Shown piece by piece: positions 49,881-58,384 of a stretch of 64,000 bases of DNA. Numbering within the stretch: position 1 is the stretch's first letter; each line of letters opens with the position of its first letter. Position numbers and translations under genes: made by a program. Source of the DNA: Oscillospiraceae bacterium. Its GTDB lineage: Bacteria; Bacillota; Clostridia; Oscillospirales; Acutalibacteraceae. The notes under the pieces are model-generated. The model saw nothing but the letters and a program-made list of their open reading frames with translations, had not been told where the DNA came from and searched no databases. Location: contig SVOT01000004.1 in assembly GCA_015066225.1 (NCBI GenBank), positions 1-64,000 on the forward strand, in the 5' to 3' direction.

Positions 49881-50486
49881 TTATCTTCCGCTCCAGAAAA
49901 GGTGTTCTTTAACAAGAACCGCTCTCAACGGTGCGGCTTCAACTCCCGATATTTTCAAGGGCTGTGCCAGAAGAAAATATCTGCCGGGCTCAACAAGCGA
50001 CAAATCAAGACCCTCAATTATAGGTACGCCTGCACCTAAAAGAGCTTTGTGTATAACATCATTTGTGCCGTGGGTGCCGATTGTCGGGGCATCTATACCA
50101 ACAAGCTTTATGCCCGAATCTGCAATATAGTACGCACTGCTCTCCATAAGGTGAGCAAAGCCGTTGCCTTTAATAAGCAACCTCTCACAGCCCGACCACG
50201 GGAAGTGCTGTTCGGCAAATGCCCCCGTTATCGGCCCGGGCGGAGCCTCAACAACACAACAATCACCAATAAATAAATCCAACGGCAAAGACTCCACATT
50301 ACCTGCGCCGCCGATAAAATGGGATGGCGCATCAACGTGGGTCGCGGTATGCAAACAGGTATAAAGAGCGTTGAGGTTGCAATCATCCCCCGCCCTTATA
50401 CTTTTTGCATTGTCTATATAGCATTCCGGGTCACCGGGATACACAGGAGTTTTCAATATATCTCTTGAAATATCAACTATCTCCAT
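49881..50486 (-). CDS. Cyclase/kynurenine formamidase-like hydrolase
   Basis: The 201-aa protein belongs to the cyclase family (KynB-like metal hydrolases). The metal signature HxxTHxDxPxH appears as HTATHVDAPSHF, preceded by PVYPGDPE and followed by VGIDAPTIGTHG and ALLGAGVPIIEGLDL. Members cleave formamides or cyclic amides; with no tryptophan pathway nearby the substrate is open. It starts 14 bases after hisS, implying co-transcription. Confidence 0.85.
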   Translation of the reverse strand: MEIVDISRDILKTPVYPGDPECYIDNAKSIRAGDDCNLNALYTCLHTATHVDAPSHFIGGAGNVESLPLDLFIGDCCVVEAPPGPITGAFAEQHFPWSGCERLLIKGNGFAHLMESSAYYIADSGIKLVGIDAPTIGTHGTNDVIHKALLGAGVPIIEGLDLSLVEPGRYFLLAQPLKISGVEAAPLRAVLVKEHLFWSGR

Positions 50487-50500
50487 AAAAACACCTTATC

Positions 50501-51829
50501 TTATTGAGCTCCTAAAAGAGCATTAATATCAAAATCGCCAAAGTCTGCAACAGTTTTATTGATAACTGTTCTTTCGAATTCTGTGTCAAAATCGGCAAGC
50601 GAAACCTCTGTTTCAGTGCCGTCAGCCATACATTTGAGCTTTGCAACGCCGCTCTCAAGCTCGTTATCACCAAGAACAACGGTGTATTCGGAGCCTATCT
50701 TGTTGGCATATTTCATCTGTGCCTTGATGGACCTGCCGAATGTATCGATATTTATGTTGTAGCCCTGTGCTCTTAAATCTGCAGAAATCCGAAGAGCCTC
50801 GAGAATTGCCTTTTCGCCTGCTGTTACAATTGAAAGGTTGCAAGCGGGGGCTTCGGGAAAGCTTACCCCACTTTCTTCCATAACAATAAGAAGTCTTTCA
50901 AGGCCTATTGCAAGACCGCAAGCGGGTGTGGATGCTCCGCCCAACTCCTCAACAAGTCCGTCATAACGGCCACCGCCGCACAAAACGAGCCCCTTTGTTT
51001 TTTCTGCCTTTGAAACAAACTCAAAAACAGTTCTTGTATAATAATCAAGACCCCTGACTATACGGGGGTTTACGGTGTATTCAATACCCAATGCCTCAAG
51101 ATATGTTTTGAGCTTCTCAAAATGCTCTCTGCAATCGTCGCAAATGAAATCAAGAACAACGGGTGCACCCTCTGCAATTTCAGAGCAAACGGGACTCTTG
51201 CAGTCAAGAATACGCATGGGGTTACGGTCAAGTCTTGAAAGACAGGTTTCGCAAAGCTCACCCTTACGTGATTCAAAATATGCTTTGAGCGCCTCTGAAT
51301 ATTTCTTTCTGCATTCGGGACAACCGATTGAATTTATCTCAAGAGCAAGCTCTTCTATGCCCAAAAAATCGAAGTAACTTTTAGCAAGGGCGATAACCTC
51401 TGAATCTGCAAGGGGTGAAGCCGAGCCAAAGCATTCTATACCAAACTGATGGAACTCACGGAGCCTTCCCGCCTGAGGCTTTTCATAGCGGTAGCAGGAT
51501 GTGAGATAGCAGATTTTCTGCGGCAGCGGTTCATTAAAAAGACCATGCTCAAGAAAGGCTCTGACCGCACCCGCAGTACCCTCGGGACGAAGTGTTATTG
51601 AACGCTCACCCTTGTCGTTGAAGGTGTACATCTCTTTCTGAACAACGTCGGTTGTTTCACCGACTGAACGGTCAAAAAGCTCTGTATATTCAAAAACAGG
51701 CGTTCTCATTTCGTGGAACCCATATGTTTGGGCGGTGGAAAGCGCCGCCTGCTCAATATATTGAATTTTATAACTCTCGTTGGGCAAGGTGTCCTTAGTG
51801 CCCTTGATTGCTTTAATGCTTACAGCCAT
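50501..51829 (-). CDS. hisS: Histidine--tRNA ligase
   Basis: Charges tRNA-His. The 442-aa class II enzyme has KGTKDTLP near the start, motif 1, motif 2 TLRPEGTAGAVRAFLEH, HQFGIECFGS, the His-specific RGLDYYTRTVFE (about 265), and AIGLERLL (motif 3). The anticodon-binding domain is C-terminal. A four-Cys segment (CPECRKKY, CETCLSRL) lies in the insertion domain, as in several Clostridia. AAGGGAGC precedes the ATG. Confidence 0.97.
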   Translation of the reverse strand: MAVSIKAIKGTKDTLPNESYKIQYIEQAALSTAQTYGFHEMRTPVFEYTELFDRSVGETTDVVQKEMYTFNDKGERSITLRPEGTAGAVRAFLEHGLFNEPLPQKICYLTSCYRYEKPQAGRLREFHQFGIECFGSASPLADSEVIALAKSYFDFLGIEELALEINSIGCPECRKKYSEALKAYFESRKGELCETCLSRLDRNPMRILDCKSPVCSEIAEGAPVVLDFICDDCREHFEKLKTYLEALGIEYTVNPRIVRGLDYYTRTVFEFVSKAEKTKGLVLCGGGRYDGLVEELGGASTPACGLAIGLERLLIVMEESGVSFPEAPACNLSIVTAGEKAILEALRISADLRAQGYNINIDTFGRSIKAQMKYANKIGSEYTVVLGDNELESGVAKLKCMADGTETEVSLADFDTEFERTVINKTVADFGDFDINALLGAQ

Positions 51830-51872
51830 AATTAGCTCCCTTTTCGATCGAAGATTAATAAAATGAATAAAT

Positions 51873-51894
51873 CGGGTGCCAGCAATGACACCCG
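51873..51894 (-). terminator. Hairpin between mgsA and hisS
   Basis: CGGGTG (51873-51878) and CACCCG (51889-51894) form a short stem just after the hisS promoter and 43 bases before the hisS start. It is either a weak leader structure or a terminator for mgsA; no T-box core is seen. Confidence 0.4.
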
Positions 51895-51899
51895 AAAAG

Positions 51900-51928
51900 T
51901 TTATACAACAAAACCGTTATAAAATCAA
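51900..51928 (-). promoter_or_regulatory. Candidate promoter of hisS
   Basis: Minus strand TTGATT, 17 bases, TATAAA. Confidence 0.5.
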
Positions 51929-51963
51929 GTCTTAGACGCAAAAATAGTGCAACAAAACCGATT

Positions 51964-52371
51964 TTATTTATTTTTGGGGTTAACCAAATCACGCCAGTCA
52001 AGGTCGCCGTTTTCGAGGCTGTGAATAAGCGCCTCAGCAGTAGCGATATTTGTGGCAACGGGAATATTGTGAACGTCGCAAAGCCTGAGAAGATTTGCTT
52101 CATTGGGCTCGCCCGGTTTCGGGTTAAGCGGGTCACGGAACAAGAGCAAAAGGTCAATTTCGTCGCAAGCAATGCGTGAACCTATCTGCTGAGCGCCGCC
52201 CTGAGAACCGCTGAGATATTTTTCTATATCAAGGCCTGTTGCTTCTGCAACAAGCTTACCTGTTGTGCCGGTAGCACAAATGCTGTGTTTGCTCAAAATT
52301 CCGCAATATGCTATGCAGAATTGAGTCATAAGTTCTTTTTTAGAGTCGTGTGCAATTAATGCGATATTCAC
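51964..52371 (-). CDS. mgsA: Methylglyoxal synthase
   Basis: Converts dihydroxyacetone phosphate to methylglyoxal and phosphate, bypassing lower glycolysis under phosphate stress. The 135-aa protein has the full family sequence: IALIAHDSKKE, ATGTTG, GSQGGAQQIG (phosphate binding), and LLLLFRDPLNPKPGEPNEA with the catalytic Asp. It starts at GTG with AAAGGAG upstream and has its own promoter. Confidence 0.95.
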   Translation of the reverse strand: MNIALIAHDSKKELMTQFCIAYCGILSKHSICATGTTGKLVAEATGLDIEKYLSGSQGGAQQIGSRIACDEIDLLLLFRDPLNPKPGEPNEANLLRLCDVHNIPVATNIATAEALIHSLENGDLDWRDLVNPKNK

Positions 52372-52408
52372 TAAACCTCACTCCTTTGTGAATAACAACT
52401 TTCAGAGT

Positions 52409-52437
52409 ATTATAGCAGAAACTATATTCTTTTTCAA
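52409..52437 (-). promoter_or_regulatory. Promoter of mgsA
   Basis: Minus strand TTGAAA, 17 bases, perfect TATAAT. Confidence 0.75.
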
Positions 52438-52475
52438 TAATTAAATGTAATATTTTGTCAGATATTGCCCGAAAA

Positions 52476-54065
52476 TCAAGAATTAAGCGCTGCAAAATTC
52501 TTTTTGTTTGCAGGATAAAGTGATTTATACACCTCATAGTATTTGTCATAAACCTTTTTCTTTTCCATATCCGGTTCAAAGGTTTTGCTGACGGGGATTA
52601 GCTTTTTCGCATCCTCAATGGAATCACACATACCGAGACCGACTGCAATAAGCACTGTTGCACCCATTGCACCAACGTTCTGGGGTGTTTCAACGGTTTC
52701 AATAATCTTACCTGTGCAATCGGCAAGAATCTGGCATGTAAGGTCAGAAAGCGCACCGCCACCGACAAAACGGACTCTGTCAGATGATTTCACCTTTTTC
52801 TCCTCAGTTTCAAGGAACCAACGAAGGTGATAGCAAACACCCTCGAGAACGGCTCTTATCATTTCGCTCTTGCCTGTTTCAAGGCTGATGTTAAAGAACA
52901 TTCCCCTTGCGTTAGGGTCTTCAAAGGGGCAACGGTTGCCGTGAAGCCAGGGTGTAAAAATAACACCACCGGAGCCTGCGGGAACGTCTTTTACGACGTC
53001 GGTCATATAATCGTAAAGGCTTGTATATTTTTTCTCGTAACCGTCTGTGATATTTTTCTGGTCAAGATAAACGCCGATTTCATCAAGGGCAAGGTGATCC
53101 TTTACCCATTCGAGGCATTTACCCGCCGTTTCAAGCTCGCCGAAATAGTTGTATCTGCCCTCTTCAGCGCCCACAACCGCGGCAATCATTGCAGAAGCAT
53201 CAACAATGCTCTTGTCAACAACAGTGGAAACCCAACCGGATGTGCCGCTGTAAATGTGGGTGTCGCCAAGTGCAACAGAGCCCGCACCAACGCCGATAAG
53301 CGAAGCATCGCCGCCACCGCCGAAAACAGCTGTGCCGGGTGCAAGACCAAGCTCCTTTGCAGGCTGTTCAAGGAGCTCACCGATTTTTTCGCTTGATTTT
53401 TTAATTTCGGGCAAATGGTCGATGTTAACCTTTAACATTTTGCACATTGCGGGGCTGAACTCGTGCTTTTTAATATCGTAAAGAAGAGTTGCAAAAGCAG
53501 AGTCGTGGGTCATGCAGAATTTACCCGTCATTCTTGTGATAAAATATTCTTTAACATCAAGCCATTTATGTACTTTTTTGAAGTTTTCGGGCTCGTTTTT
53601 CTCAACCCATTTATATTTCCACACAGGGTCTTTTACCGATGCGGAAACCGCACCTGTTATCATAAGAGACTTCAAAAGCTTGGGAATAAACGCACCTGCT
53701 ATCTGGGGACCGTACGCAATCCCCTCTTTAAGCTCTTTTCTTGCACGCTGGTCCATATAGCTCATTGCACGGCGCACGGGCTTGCCGTCTTTATCAACAA
53801 GAACAACACCCTGCATCTGTGAACAGAAAGAAATACCACAGATATCCTTAACATCAACATCGCATTTGCCGAGAACGGTTCTCGTTGTGGAGCACATAGC
53901 ATCCCACCACTCCTGAGGCTCCTGCTCAGCGCCACCGTCGGGCAAAACATAGAGATTGTAGCCCTCTGAAGCCGCAGATATTAATTTTATGGTTTCGCCA
54001 AGCTCAAATATACAGGTTTTAACACCTGTTGTGCCTATATCGTAGCTGATAGCATATTTTCCCAT
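52476..54065 (-). CDS. xylB: FGGY-family carbohydrate kinase (xylulokinase-like)
   Basis: Phosphorylates a sugar, most likely D-xylulose. The 529-aa protein has the ASKHA fold: YDIGTTGVKTCIF at the N-terminus, QMQGVVLVDKDGKPVRRAM with SYMDQRA, then GGGGDASLIGVGAG and RFVGGGALSDLTCQILADC with GAMGATVLIAVG in the C-terminal half. The start is the ATG at 54065, seven bases after GGAGG; longer frames begin in the promoter. It is monocistronic. Specificity for xylulose versus another pentulose is not settled. Confidence 0.85.
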   Translation of the reverse strand: MGKYAISYDIGTTGVKTCIFELGETIKLISAASEGYNLYVLPDGGAEQEPQEWWDAMCSTTRTVLGKCDVDVKDICGISFCSQMQGVVLVDKDGKPVRRAMSYMDQRARKELKEGIAYGPQIAGAFIPKLLKSLMITGAVSASVKDPVWKYKWVEKNEPENFKKVHKWLDVKEYFITRMTGKFCMTHDSAFATLLYDIKKHEFSPAMCKMLKVNIDHLPEIKKSSEKIGELLEQPAKELGLAPGTAVFGGGGDASLIGVGAGSVALGDTHIYSGTSGWVSTVVDKSIVDASAMIAAVVGAEEGRYNYFGELETAGKCLEWVKDHLALDEIGVYLDQKNITDGYEKKYTSLYDYMTDVVKDVPAGSGGVIFTPWLHGNRCPFEDPNARGMFFNISLETGKSEMIRAVLEGVCYHLRWFLETEEKKVKSSDRVRFVGGGALSDLTCQILADCTGKIIETVETPQNVGAMGATVLIAVGLGMCDSIEDAKKLIPVSKTFEPDMEKKKVYDKYYEVYKSLYPANKKNFAALNS

Positions 54066-54102
54066 TTCCATACCTCCGAAATATCCATATAAACTCAGTA
54101 TT

Positions 54103-54131
54103 ATTATGCACCAAATTATGTTAATAATCAA
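54103..54131 (-). promoter_or_regulatory. Promoter of the carbohydrate kinase gene
   Basis: Minus strand TTGATT, 17 bases, CATAAT. Confidence 0.55.
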
Positions 54132-54212
54132 CAGTTTTTTGATAAAAAAGTTGCACAAAATTAAGTAATCTGAAAAAACTCCGGAATTTTTTATTTTTTT
54201 TGAAATTTTGTG

Positions 54213-54240
54213 TTGACATTTATAAAATCCGTGATATAAT
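54213..54240 (+). promoter_or_regulatory. Strong promoter of the 5S rRNA gene
   Basis: Perfect TTGACA and TATAAT hexamers with a 16-base spacer, 34 bases before the rRNA. Confidence 0.85.
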
Positions 54241-54273
54241 AGTCAACGTTGTCAACGGCAACACAAATGAATA

Positions 54274-54390
54274 GTCGGTGTTGATGGCGTTGAGGGTCCA
54301 CCCGTTCCCATCCCGAACACGGTAGTTAAGCTCAACAGTGCCGAAGATACTTAGTGGGAAGCCGCTTGGGAAAATAGGGCGATGCCGACA
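54274..54390 (+). rRNA. rrf: 5S ribosomal RNA, stand-alone
   Basis: About 117 bases with the conserved CCCGTTCCCATCCCGAACAC core, the TTAAGCTC segment and ends GTCGGTG / GCCGAC that pair to form helix I. No 16S or 23S gene is adjacent, so this copy is isolated. It has its own consensus promoter and a strong terminator. Confidence 0.93.
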
Positions 54391-54395
54391 CAAAC

Positions 54396-54431
54396 AAAGC
54401 AATCACTCAATCGAGTGGTTGCTTTTTTCTT
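54396..54431 (+). terminator. Terminator of the 5S rRNA gene
   Basis: Thirteen-bp stem with one G-U pair (54396-54408 with 54413-54425), followed by TTTTTTC. Confidence 0.88.
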
Positions 54432-54464
54432 TTGTGTGATAAAATCGCGATATTTGGCGTTTGC

Positions 54465-54500
54465 TCACCTCGCTGTACCTTTATACAGCTTCGGCTCACA
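54465..54500. repeat. Intergenic hairpin repeat, copy 2
   Basis: GCTGTA-ccttta-TACAGC (54472-54489), flanked by CTCACCTC and CTTCGGCTCAC. It is similar to the element at 786-830. Confidence 0.4.
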
Positions 54501-54540
54501 ATTCACCAAATCTCATCAATTTTCTCTACACAACGGTTTA

Positions 54541-54906
54541 TTAATCGTCTTTCATTTCATTATCAAATCTCACAAGAAAATCCGTTATTCTGTTTTCTTC
54601 CAAATCCAAAATCCAATCTTCACACTCTTCAATGAATCCATTATCACGTTCAGGAACCGGTCTTTCCTTTTCTTGTTTGATCAAAACACGCAACAGCATA
54701 ACTATAACTTCTTCGTCAACACTCATTTTAGAAAGACCATAGCTTTCACCTGTAAAAATACCCTCCGTGTATTGCTGGGCTTTTATAAGCTTTTCTTTCA
54801 CGTCAGAATCATGACATTCTTCAATGACTTTTGTAACCTCATTAAAAATGTAGTTATACATTTTCTTGTATGCACCAAGCTCTCTGGTAATATTAATATC
54901 GTTCAT
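54541..54906 (-). CDS. Acidic helical protein of unknown function
   Basis: The 121-aa protein is predicted almost wholly helical and acidic, with no signal peptide, membrane segment or motif I recognise. A strong GGAGGG precedes the ATG, and a good promoter (TTTACA, 17, TATAAT) lies upstream, so it is a real gene. It is divergent from a small XRE regulator and the two promoters overlap. Such a pair could be a toxin-antitoxin or small phage-derived module, but neither protein matches a known one by eye. Confidence 0.7.
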   Translation of the reverse strand: MNDINITRELGAYKKMYNYIFNEVTKVIEECHDSDVKEKLIKAQQYTEGIFTGESYGLSKMSVDEEVIVMLLRVLIKQEKERPVPERDNGFIEECEDWILDLEENRITDFLVRFDNEMKDD

Positions 54907-54934
54907 TTTCCGTCACCCTCCTCAGTATGTTTAC

Positions 54935-54963
54935 ATTATATAATGTATTAGTCTATATGTAAA
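54935..54963 (-). promoter_or_regulatory. Promoter of the acidic protein gene, overlapping the XRE promoter
   Basis: Minus strand TTTACA, 17 bases, perfect TATAAT. On the plus strand TTTACA at 54930-54935 with CTATAT 17 bases on may serve the XRE gene. Confidence 0.6.
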
Positions 54964-55012
54964 GCCTAAAAATAAGATACGATTTAAAAAATATCTAATG
55001 AGGGCGTATCTT

Positions 55013-55213
55013 ATGATAAAATTACGAGTTTTAGAATTATTGGAAAAAGAAAATAAAACAAAATATTGGCTCTATAAGCAGTTGGGCATGAGTTATCAAA
55101 ACTTCAGCAAAATGGTAAATAACGAAACAAAATCCATAAGATATGAAAATATTGAAACACTGTGTCTTATTTTCAACTGCACTCCCAATGACTTATTTGA
55201 GATTACTGAGTAA
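55013..55213 (+). CDS. Small XRE-family (Cro/C1-type) regulator
   Basis: The 66-aa protein is a bare helix-turn-helix domain: LRVLELLEKENKTKYWLYKQ, LGMSYQNFSKMVNNETKSIR and LCLIFNCTPNDLFEI. The start is set at 55013 by GAGGG a few bases upstream; an ATG at 54998 precedes that site. An 8-bp inverted repeat AAGATACG/CGTATCTT has its second arm between the ribosome site and the start codon, which could allow operator or translational control. Confidence 0.85.
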   Translation: MIKLRVLELLEKENKTKYWLYKQLGMSYQNFSKMVNNETKSIRYENIETLCLIFNCTPNDLFEITE

Positions 55214-55238
55214 TCCTTTTCTTTTAAAAAACAAAGGC

Positions 55239-55274
55239 GTGTCCTTACCTCTCTTCAAAGAGAGGTAAGGACAC
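55239..55274. terminator. Bidirectional terminator
   Basis: Seventeen-bp perfect stem (55239-55255 with 55258-55274), CA loop; it separates the XRE gene from trmB, which converges on it. Confidence 0.85.
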
Positions 55275-55320
55275 CAATTTTTTCTATTTAATATACATTC
55301 ATATAATACCGGTTTTGTTT

Positions 55321-55962
55321 TTACTCAAAATAGCACTCCACCCGATTAATCGGCACACCCATAGAGGAAAAGCGTTTCTCGTACTCGGTCATAACGTTTC
55401 CCTCCATATACTCGGAGTTATGAAGATCGAAGGTGAGCTTTTCCATTCTCATACCGAACTCTTTAAATTCCTCAAGTGAGAAATCGAAAAGACCTCTGTT
55501 GTCGGTTTTGAAATGGATTGCACCGCCTTTTTTGAGAATTTTCTTGTAGATTGCAAGAAAGCTTCTGTATGTAAGTCTGCGTTTTTCGTGGCGTGATTTT
55601 GGCCACGGGTCAGAAAAGTTAAGATATATTCTGTCGATGCTGCCCTCGGGGAAAATTTCTTCAAGCTCCTTTGCATCCACGCAACACACACGGATATTTT
55701 TAAGCTCGGAGCGTTTAACCTTTTCAGCCGCAAGCATCAACACGTCAGAAACCTTTTCAACAGCAAGAAAGTTTACGTCAGGCTCCTTTGCCGCCGTGCC
55801 CACTATAAAATCGCCCTTACCGCAACCTATTTCTATTCTTATGGGGTTATCGTTGCCGAAAAGTGCCTGAGAGGTGTTACCCTCTGCCTTTAAATCCTTG
55901 ATAACAATATCACCGCAGGCTTCAAGTCGCTCTGCTCCGTGCTTTTTCTTTTTAACTCTCAT
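55321..55962 (-). CDS. trmB: tRNA (guanine-N7)-methyltransferase
   Basis: Makes m7G46 in tRNA using S-adenosylmethionine. The 213-aa protein shows IEIGCGKGDFIVGTA (SAM motif I), CVDAKELEEIFPEGS, LNFSDPWPKSRHEKRRL (hallmark), and FKTDNRGLFDFS. Full length. It starts nine bases after the PP2C-like gene, behind GGAG, so it is in that operon. Confidence 0.95.
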   Translation of the reverse strand: MRVKKKKHGAERLEACGDIVIKDLKAEGNTSQALFGNDNPIRIEIGCGKGDFIVGTAAKEPDVNFLAVEKVSDVLMLAAEKVKRSELKNIRVCCVDAKELEEIFPEGSIDRIYLNFSDPWPKSRHEKRRLTYRSFLAIYKKILKKGGAIHFKTDNRGLFDFSLEEFKEFGMRMEKLTFDLHNSEYMEGNVMTEYEKRFSSMGVPINRVECYFE

Positions 55963-55971
55963 ACTTACTCC

Positions 55972-56766
55972 TTACACCTTAAACCTTATATATGTTCTGT
56001 CGTCGAAAGAAATGCTGTCTTGCACCAAGCCCTTTGTTGAACGGTATTCACCATCACACAAGGGGTTATTTTTCAATTCTTCTTTTAAAAGCTCTTCGCT
56101 TTCACTAAGGGTGCTTTTCAGATATGGGTAGCCGTCTGAAGCCAGCACTACCTCGTCGCCCGTCTGCACCTTGTGTATTACAATGTGCTCCTCGGGAACA
56201 GGTGTCCCGTTAAAAACGCCGTAAGAAAATCTGCCTGTTTCATTTGCAAAAACGTGCTGATTTTCAAGTATTGGCAAAATAAAAGCCCTGCCCACGTCAT
56301 TCCCCAGAAGCTCCCCACTTGTTTTGCCCTGCTTCTTTGCAAGAGCCAGCACAAGTGCACGCACGTCGGCATTGATTTTGTCGATTTCTTTTTCGTGTGA
56401 AAACAGCCTGCCGTTTATAAGACATTGGCAATCGCCCACGCTCCAGATTTCCTTCTTCACTTTGCTGAAAATAATGGCACATGCCGCCGCATCACCTTTA
56501 GGCTCGTTTTCATTATAAAGCATTGAAACAGCATTTGTGATTTTTTCGGCTGCTTCTTTTGCGGTTATGTTTACATCAAAATTTTTGACTGCATCAATTA
56601 CCGCTTTCGCCGCTTTTCTGCCACCGGTTACACCGTCGAAATGTCTGGCGTTTTTCGCTGTAACGCCGTCAACAACAGCGATAAAATCCTCGGTTATTAA
56701 AAACGCATCCTCATTTTTATTACAATCTGTTTTTTTACCGCAGGTAAACTTTTCGATTATTTCCAC
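55972..56766 (-). CDS. PP2C-like serine/threonine phosphatase
   Basis: The 264-aa metal-dependent phosphatase-like protein has KNEDAFLI, AVVDGVT (metal Asp), GDAAACAIIF, WSVGDCQ, VVLASDGYPYL and a final DDRTYI. These match PP2C motifs, although GDAAACA replaces the usual SGSTA. No membrane segment is present. No partner kinase is adjacent. The start is GTG at 56766, behind GGCGGTGA. A very good promoter (56791-56819) drives it and trmB. Confidence 0.8.
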   Translation of the reverse strand: MEIIEKFTCGKKTDCNKNEDAFLITEDFIAVVDGVTAKNARHFDGVTGGRKAAKAVIDAVKNFDVNITAKEAAEKITNAVSMLYNENEPKGDAAACAIIFSKVKKEIWSVGDCQCLINGRLFSHEKEIDKINADVRALVLALAKKQGKTSGELLGNDVGRAFILPILENQHVFANETGRFSYGVFNGTPVPEEHIVIHKVQTGDEVVLASDGYPYLKSTLSESEELLKEELKNNPLCDGEYRSTKGLVQDSISFDDRTYIRFKV

Positions 56767-56790
56767 AAAATCACCGCCAATTCCTGCAAT

Positions 56791-56819
56791 ATTATACGTA
56801 CAAATAATACATTTGTCAA
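56791..56819 (-). promoter_or_regulatory. Promoter of the PP2C-trmB operon
   Basis: Minus strand TTGACA, 17 bases, TATAAT: a full consensus promoter. Confidence 0.85.
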
Positions 56820-56826
56820 TTTACTC

Positions 56827-56855
56827 TTGTTTTTACGACACCTTTTATATATAAT
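56827..56855 (+). promoter_or_regulatory. Promoter of the YfcC-like carrier gene
   Basis: TTGTTT, 17 bases, perfect TATAAT, back to back with the PP2C promoter. Confidence 0.65.
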
Positions 56856-56888
56856 GTTTGTTATATTTTTTATAAGGAACAGAAAACA

Positions 56889-58346
56889 ATGGAAAATGCG
56901 AACAAAAACGATTCATTAGGCTTGAGTCTTAACAAAAAAACCATGGCAATGATCTCTCTTGTGCTTGTAGTGATTCTTGCCTTCATCGGTTTCCTTACAC
57001 AAACTCTCCCCCGAGGAGAATACCAGATAATTGACCAAGACGGTCACGAGGCTATTGTTGACGGAACCTACACCGTTCTTGAGGACTATAAAATGCCCTT
57101 GTGGAAAATAATTCTCTCACCCATTCTTTGTCTTGGAAGCAGCTACGCGGGAACAGGTGTTGCCATAATCGGAATTATTGTTTTAATCGGTGGCGCTTTC
57201 CTCATTCTTGACAAATGCGGTATTCTGAAATATATAATGGCAACGCTCATAAAAAAATACAGCAACAAAAAATACACCCTTATGGCTACTGTTTTATTTG
57301 TTTGTATGGCACTGAGCTCCACCGCAGGTGTGCTTGAAGAATCAATAACTCTTGTACCCATTGCCGTTGCAGTTTCGCTGGCTCTCGGGTGGGACTCTTT
57401 AGTCGGTCTTGGGCTGAGCCTTGTTTCAATTGCCTGGGGCTTCACCGCGGCAACCTTTAACCCCTTTAACGTGGTAACCGTTCAGAAGCTTGCGGATTTG
57501 GAGGTTTTTTCAGGCTTATGGCTTCGACTGATAGTTTTCGTCGGTGTTTACGTTATACTGTTTTTATTCTTGTATTTTTACGCAAGAAAAATTGAAAAAG
57601 ACCCCACAAAGTCACTTGTTTATGAATCTGACAGGGCACTTCGCGAAAAATTTACAATGACCGACACGGAGGCAATTCTCGGGAACGACAACATCCGCAA
57701 GGGAACAAGAGCATTTGTCACCTGCATTTTAATTGATGCAATATTCATCGTGCTTGACTTCGTTTTCAGCCTTGGCGGTGTGCTTTCACTCCCCGCTATG
57801 GGAATCCTTTTCACGGTAGGCGGTCTTCTTGCAGGCCATTTTTCAGGTCTGAAAGGCAAAAACCTTGCAACAAGCTTTTTCAAGGGTGCTAAAACAATTG
57901 CTCCGGCCATACCCCTTATTGTGTTTGTTATTGCCATTTCCTACGTTCTCAACGAAGGAAAAATTATGCACACAATTCTTTACGAATTAAACAACGCAAT
58001 GCACGGTGTATCACCCTTTATTGCAATATTTATTCTTTTCGCCGTTATTGCCGTGCTTGAATTTTTCATCGGCAGCGGCACGGCAAAAGCCTTTCTCATT
58101 ATGCCCCTTGTGGCACCGCTTTCAGACCTTGTGGGAATCACCCGCCAGAGTGTTGTTACCACCTTCTGCCTTGCAGACGGCTTTACAAATCTTTTGTATC
58201 CCACAAGCGGAATTATGATTATAGCAATCGGTCTTATTGGTGTTTCTTACGGCAAATGGATTAAATGGTCGTGGAAATTGTTCTTGCTAGAATTTCTTTT
58301 CTCTGCGGCAATTATGCTGTTTATGGTTGCTATCAATTACAAATAA
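56889..58346 (+). CDS. YfcC-family membrane carrier (C4-dicarboxylate/amino acid type)
   Basis: The 485-aa polytopic membrane protein has about 11-12 hydrophobic segments and the YfcC/DcuC-like pattern: MISLVLVVILAFIGFLTQTL then PRGEYQ, a STAGVLEESITLVPIAVAV stretch, WGFTAATFNPFNVVT, FFIGSGTAKAFLIMPLVAPL, and TSGIMIIAIGLIGVSYGKW. Family members are linked to arginine/ornithine or dicarboxylate transport. The substrate here is undetermined. It is a single gene with a bidirectional terminator. Confidence 0.85.
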   Translation: MENANKNDSLGLSLNKKTMAMISLVLVVILAFIGFLTQTLPRGEYQIIDQDGHEAIVDGTYTVLEDYKMPLWKIILSPILCLGSSYAGTGVAIIGIIVLIGGAFLILDKCGILKYIMATLIKKYSNKKYTLMATVLFVCMALSSTAGVLEESITLVPIAVAVSLALGWDSLVGLGLSLVSIAWGFTAATFNPFNVVTVQKLADLEVFSGLWLRLIVFVGVYVILFLFLYFYARKIEKDPTKSLVYESDRALREKFTMTDTEAILGNDNIRKGTRAFVTCILIDAIFIVLDFVFSLGGVLSLPAMGILFTVGGLLAGHFSGLKGKNLATSFFKGAKTIAPAIPLIVFVIAISYVLNEGKIMHTILYELNNAMHGVSPFIAIFILFAVIAVLEFFIGSGTAKAFLIMPLVAPLSDLVGITRQSVVTTFCLADGFTNLLYPTSGIMIIAIGLIGVSYGKWIKWSWKLFLLEFLFSAAIMLFMVAINYK

Positions 58347-58384
58347 AAAGAATCCTTACAGCGTCGCTGTAAGGATTCTTTTTT
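58346..58384. terminator. Bidirectional terminator
   Basis: Eighteen-bp perfect stem (58346-58363 with 58367-58384), GTC loop, T runs on both strands. Confidence 0.9.

Noticed and set aside
54382-54951. 189-codon plus-strand frame after 5S rRNA
   Set aside because: It begins inside the 5S rRNA, crosses its terminator and runs antisense to a gene with a strong ribosome site.
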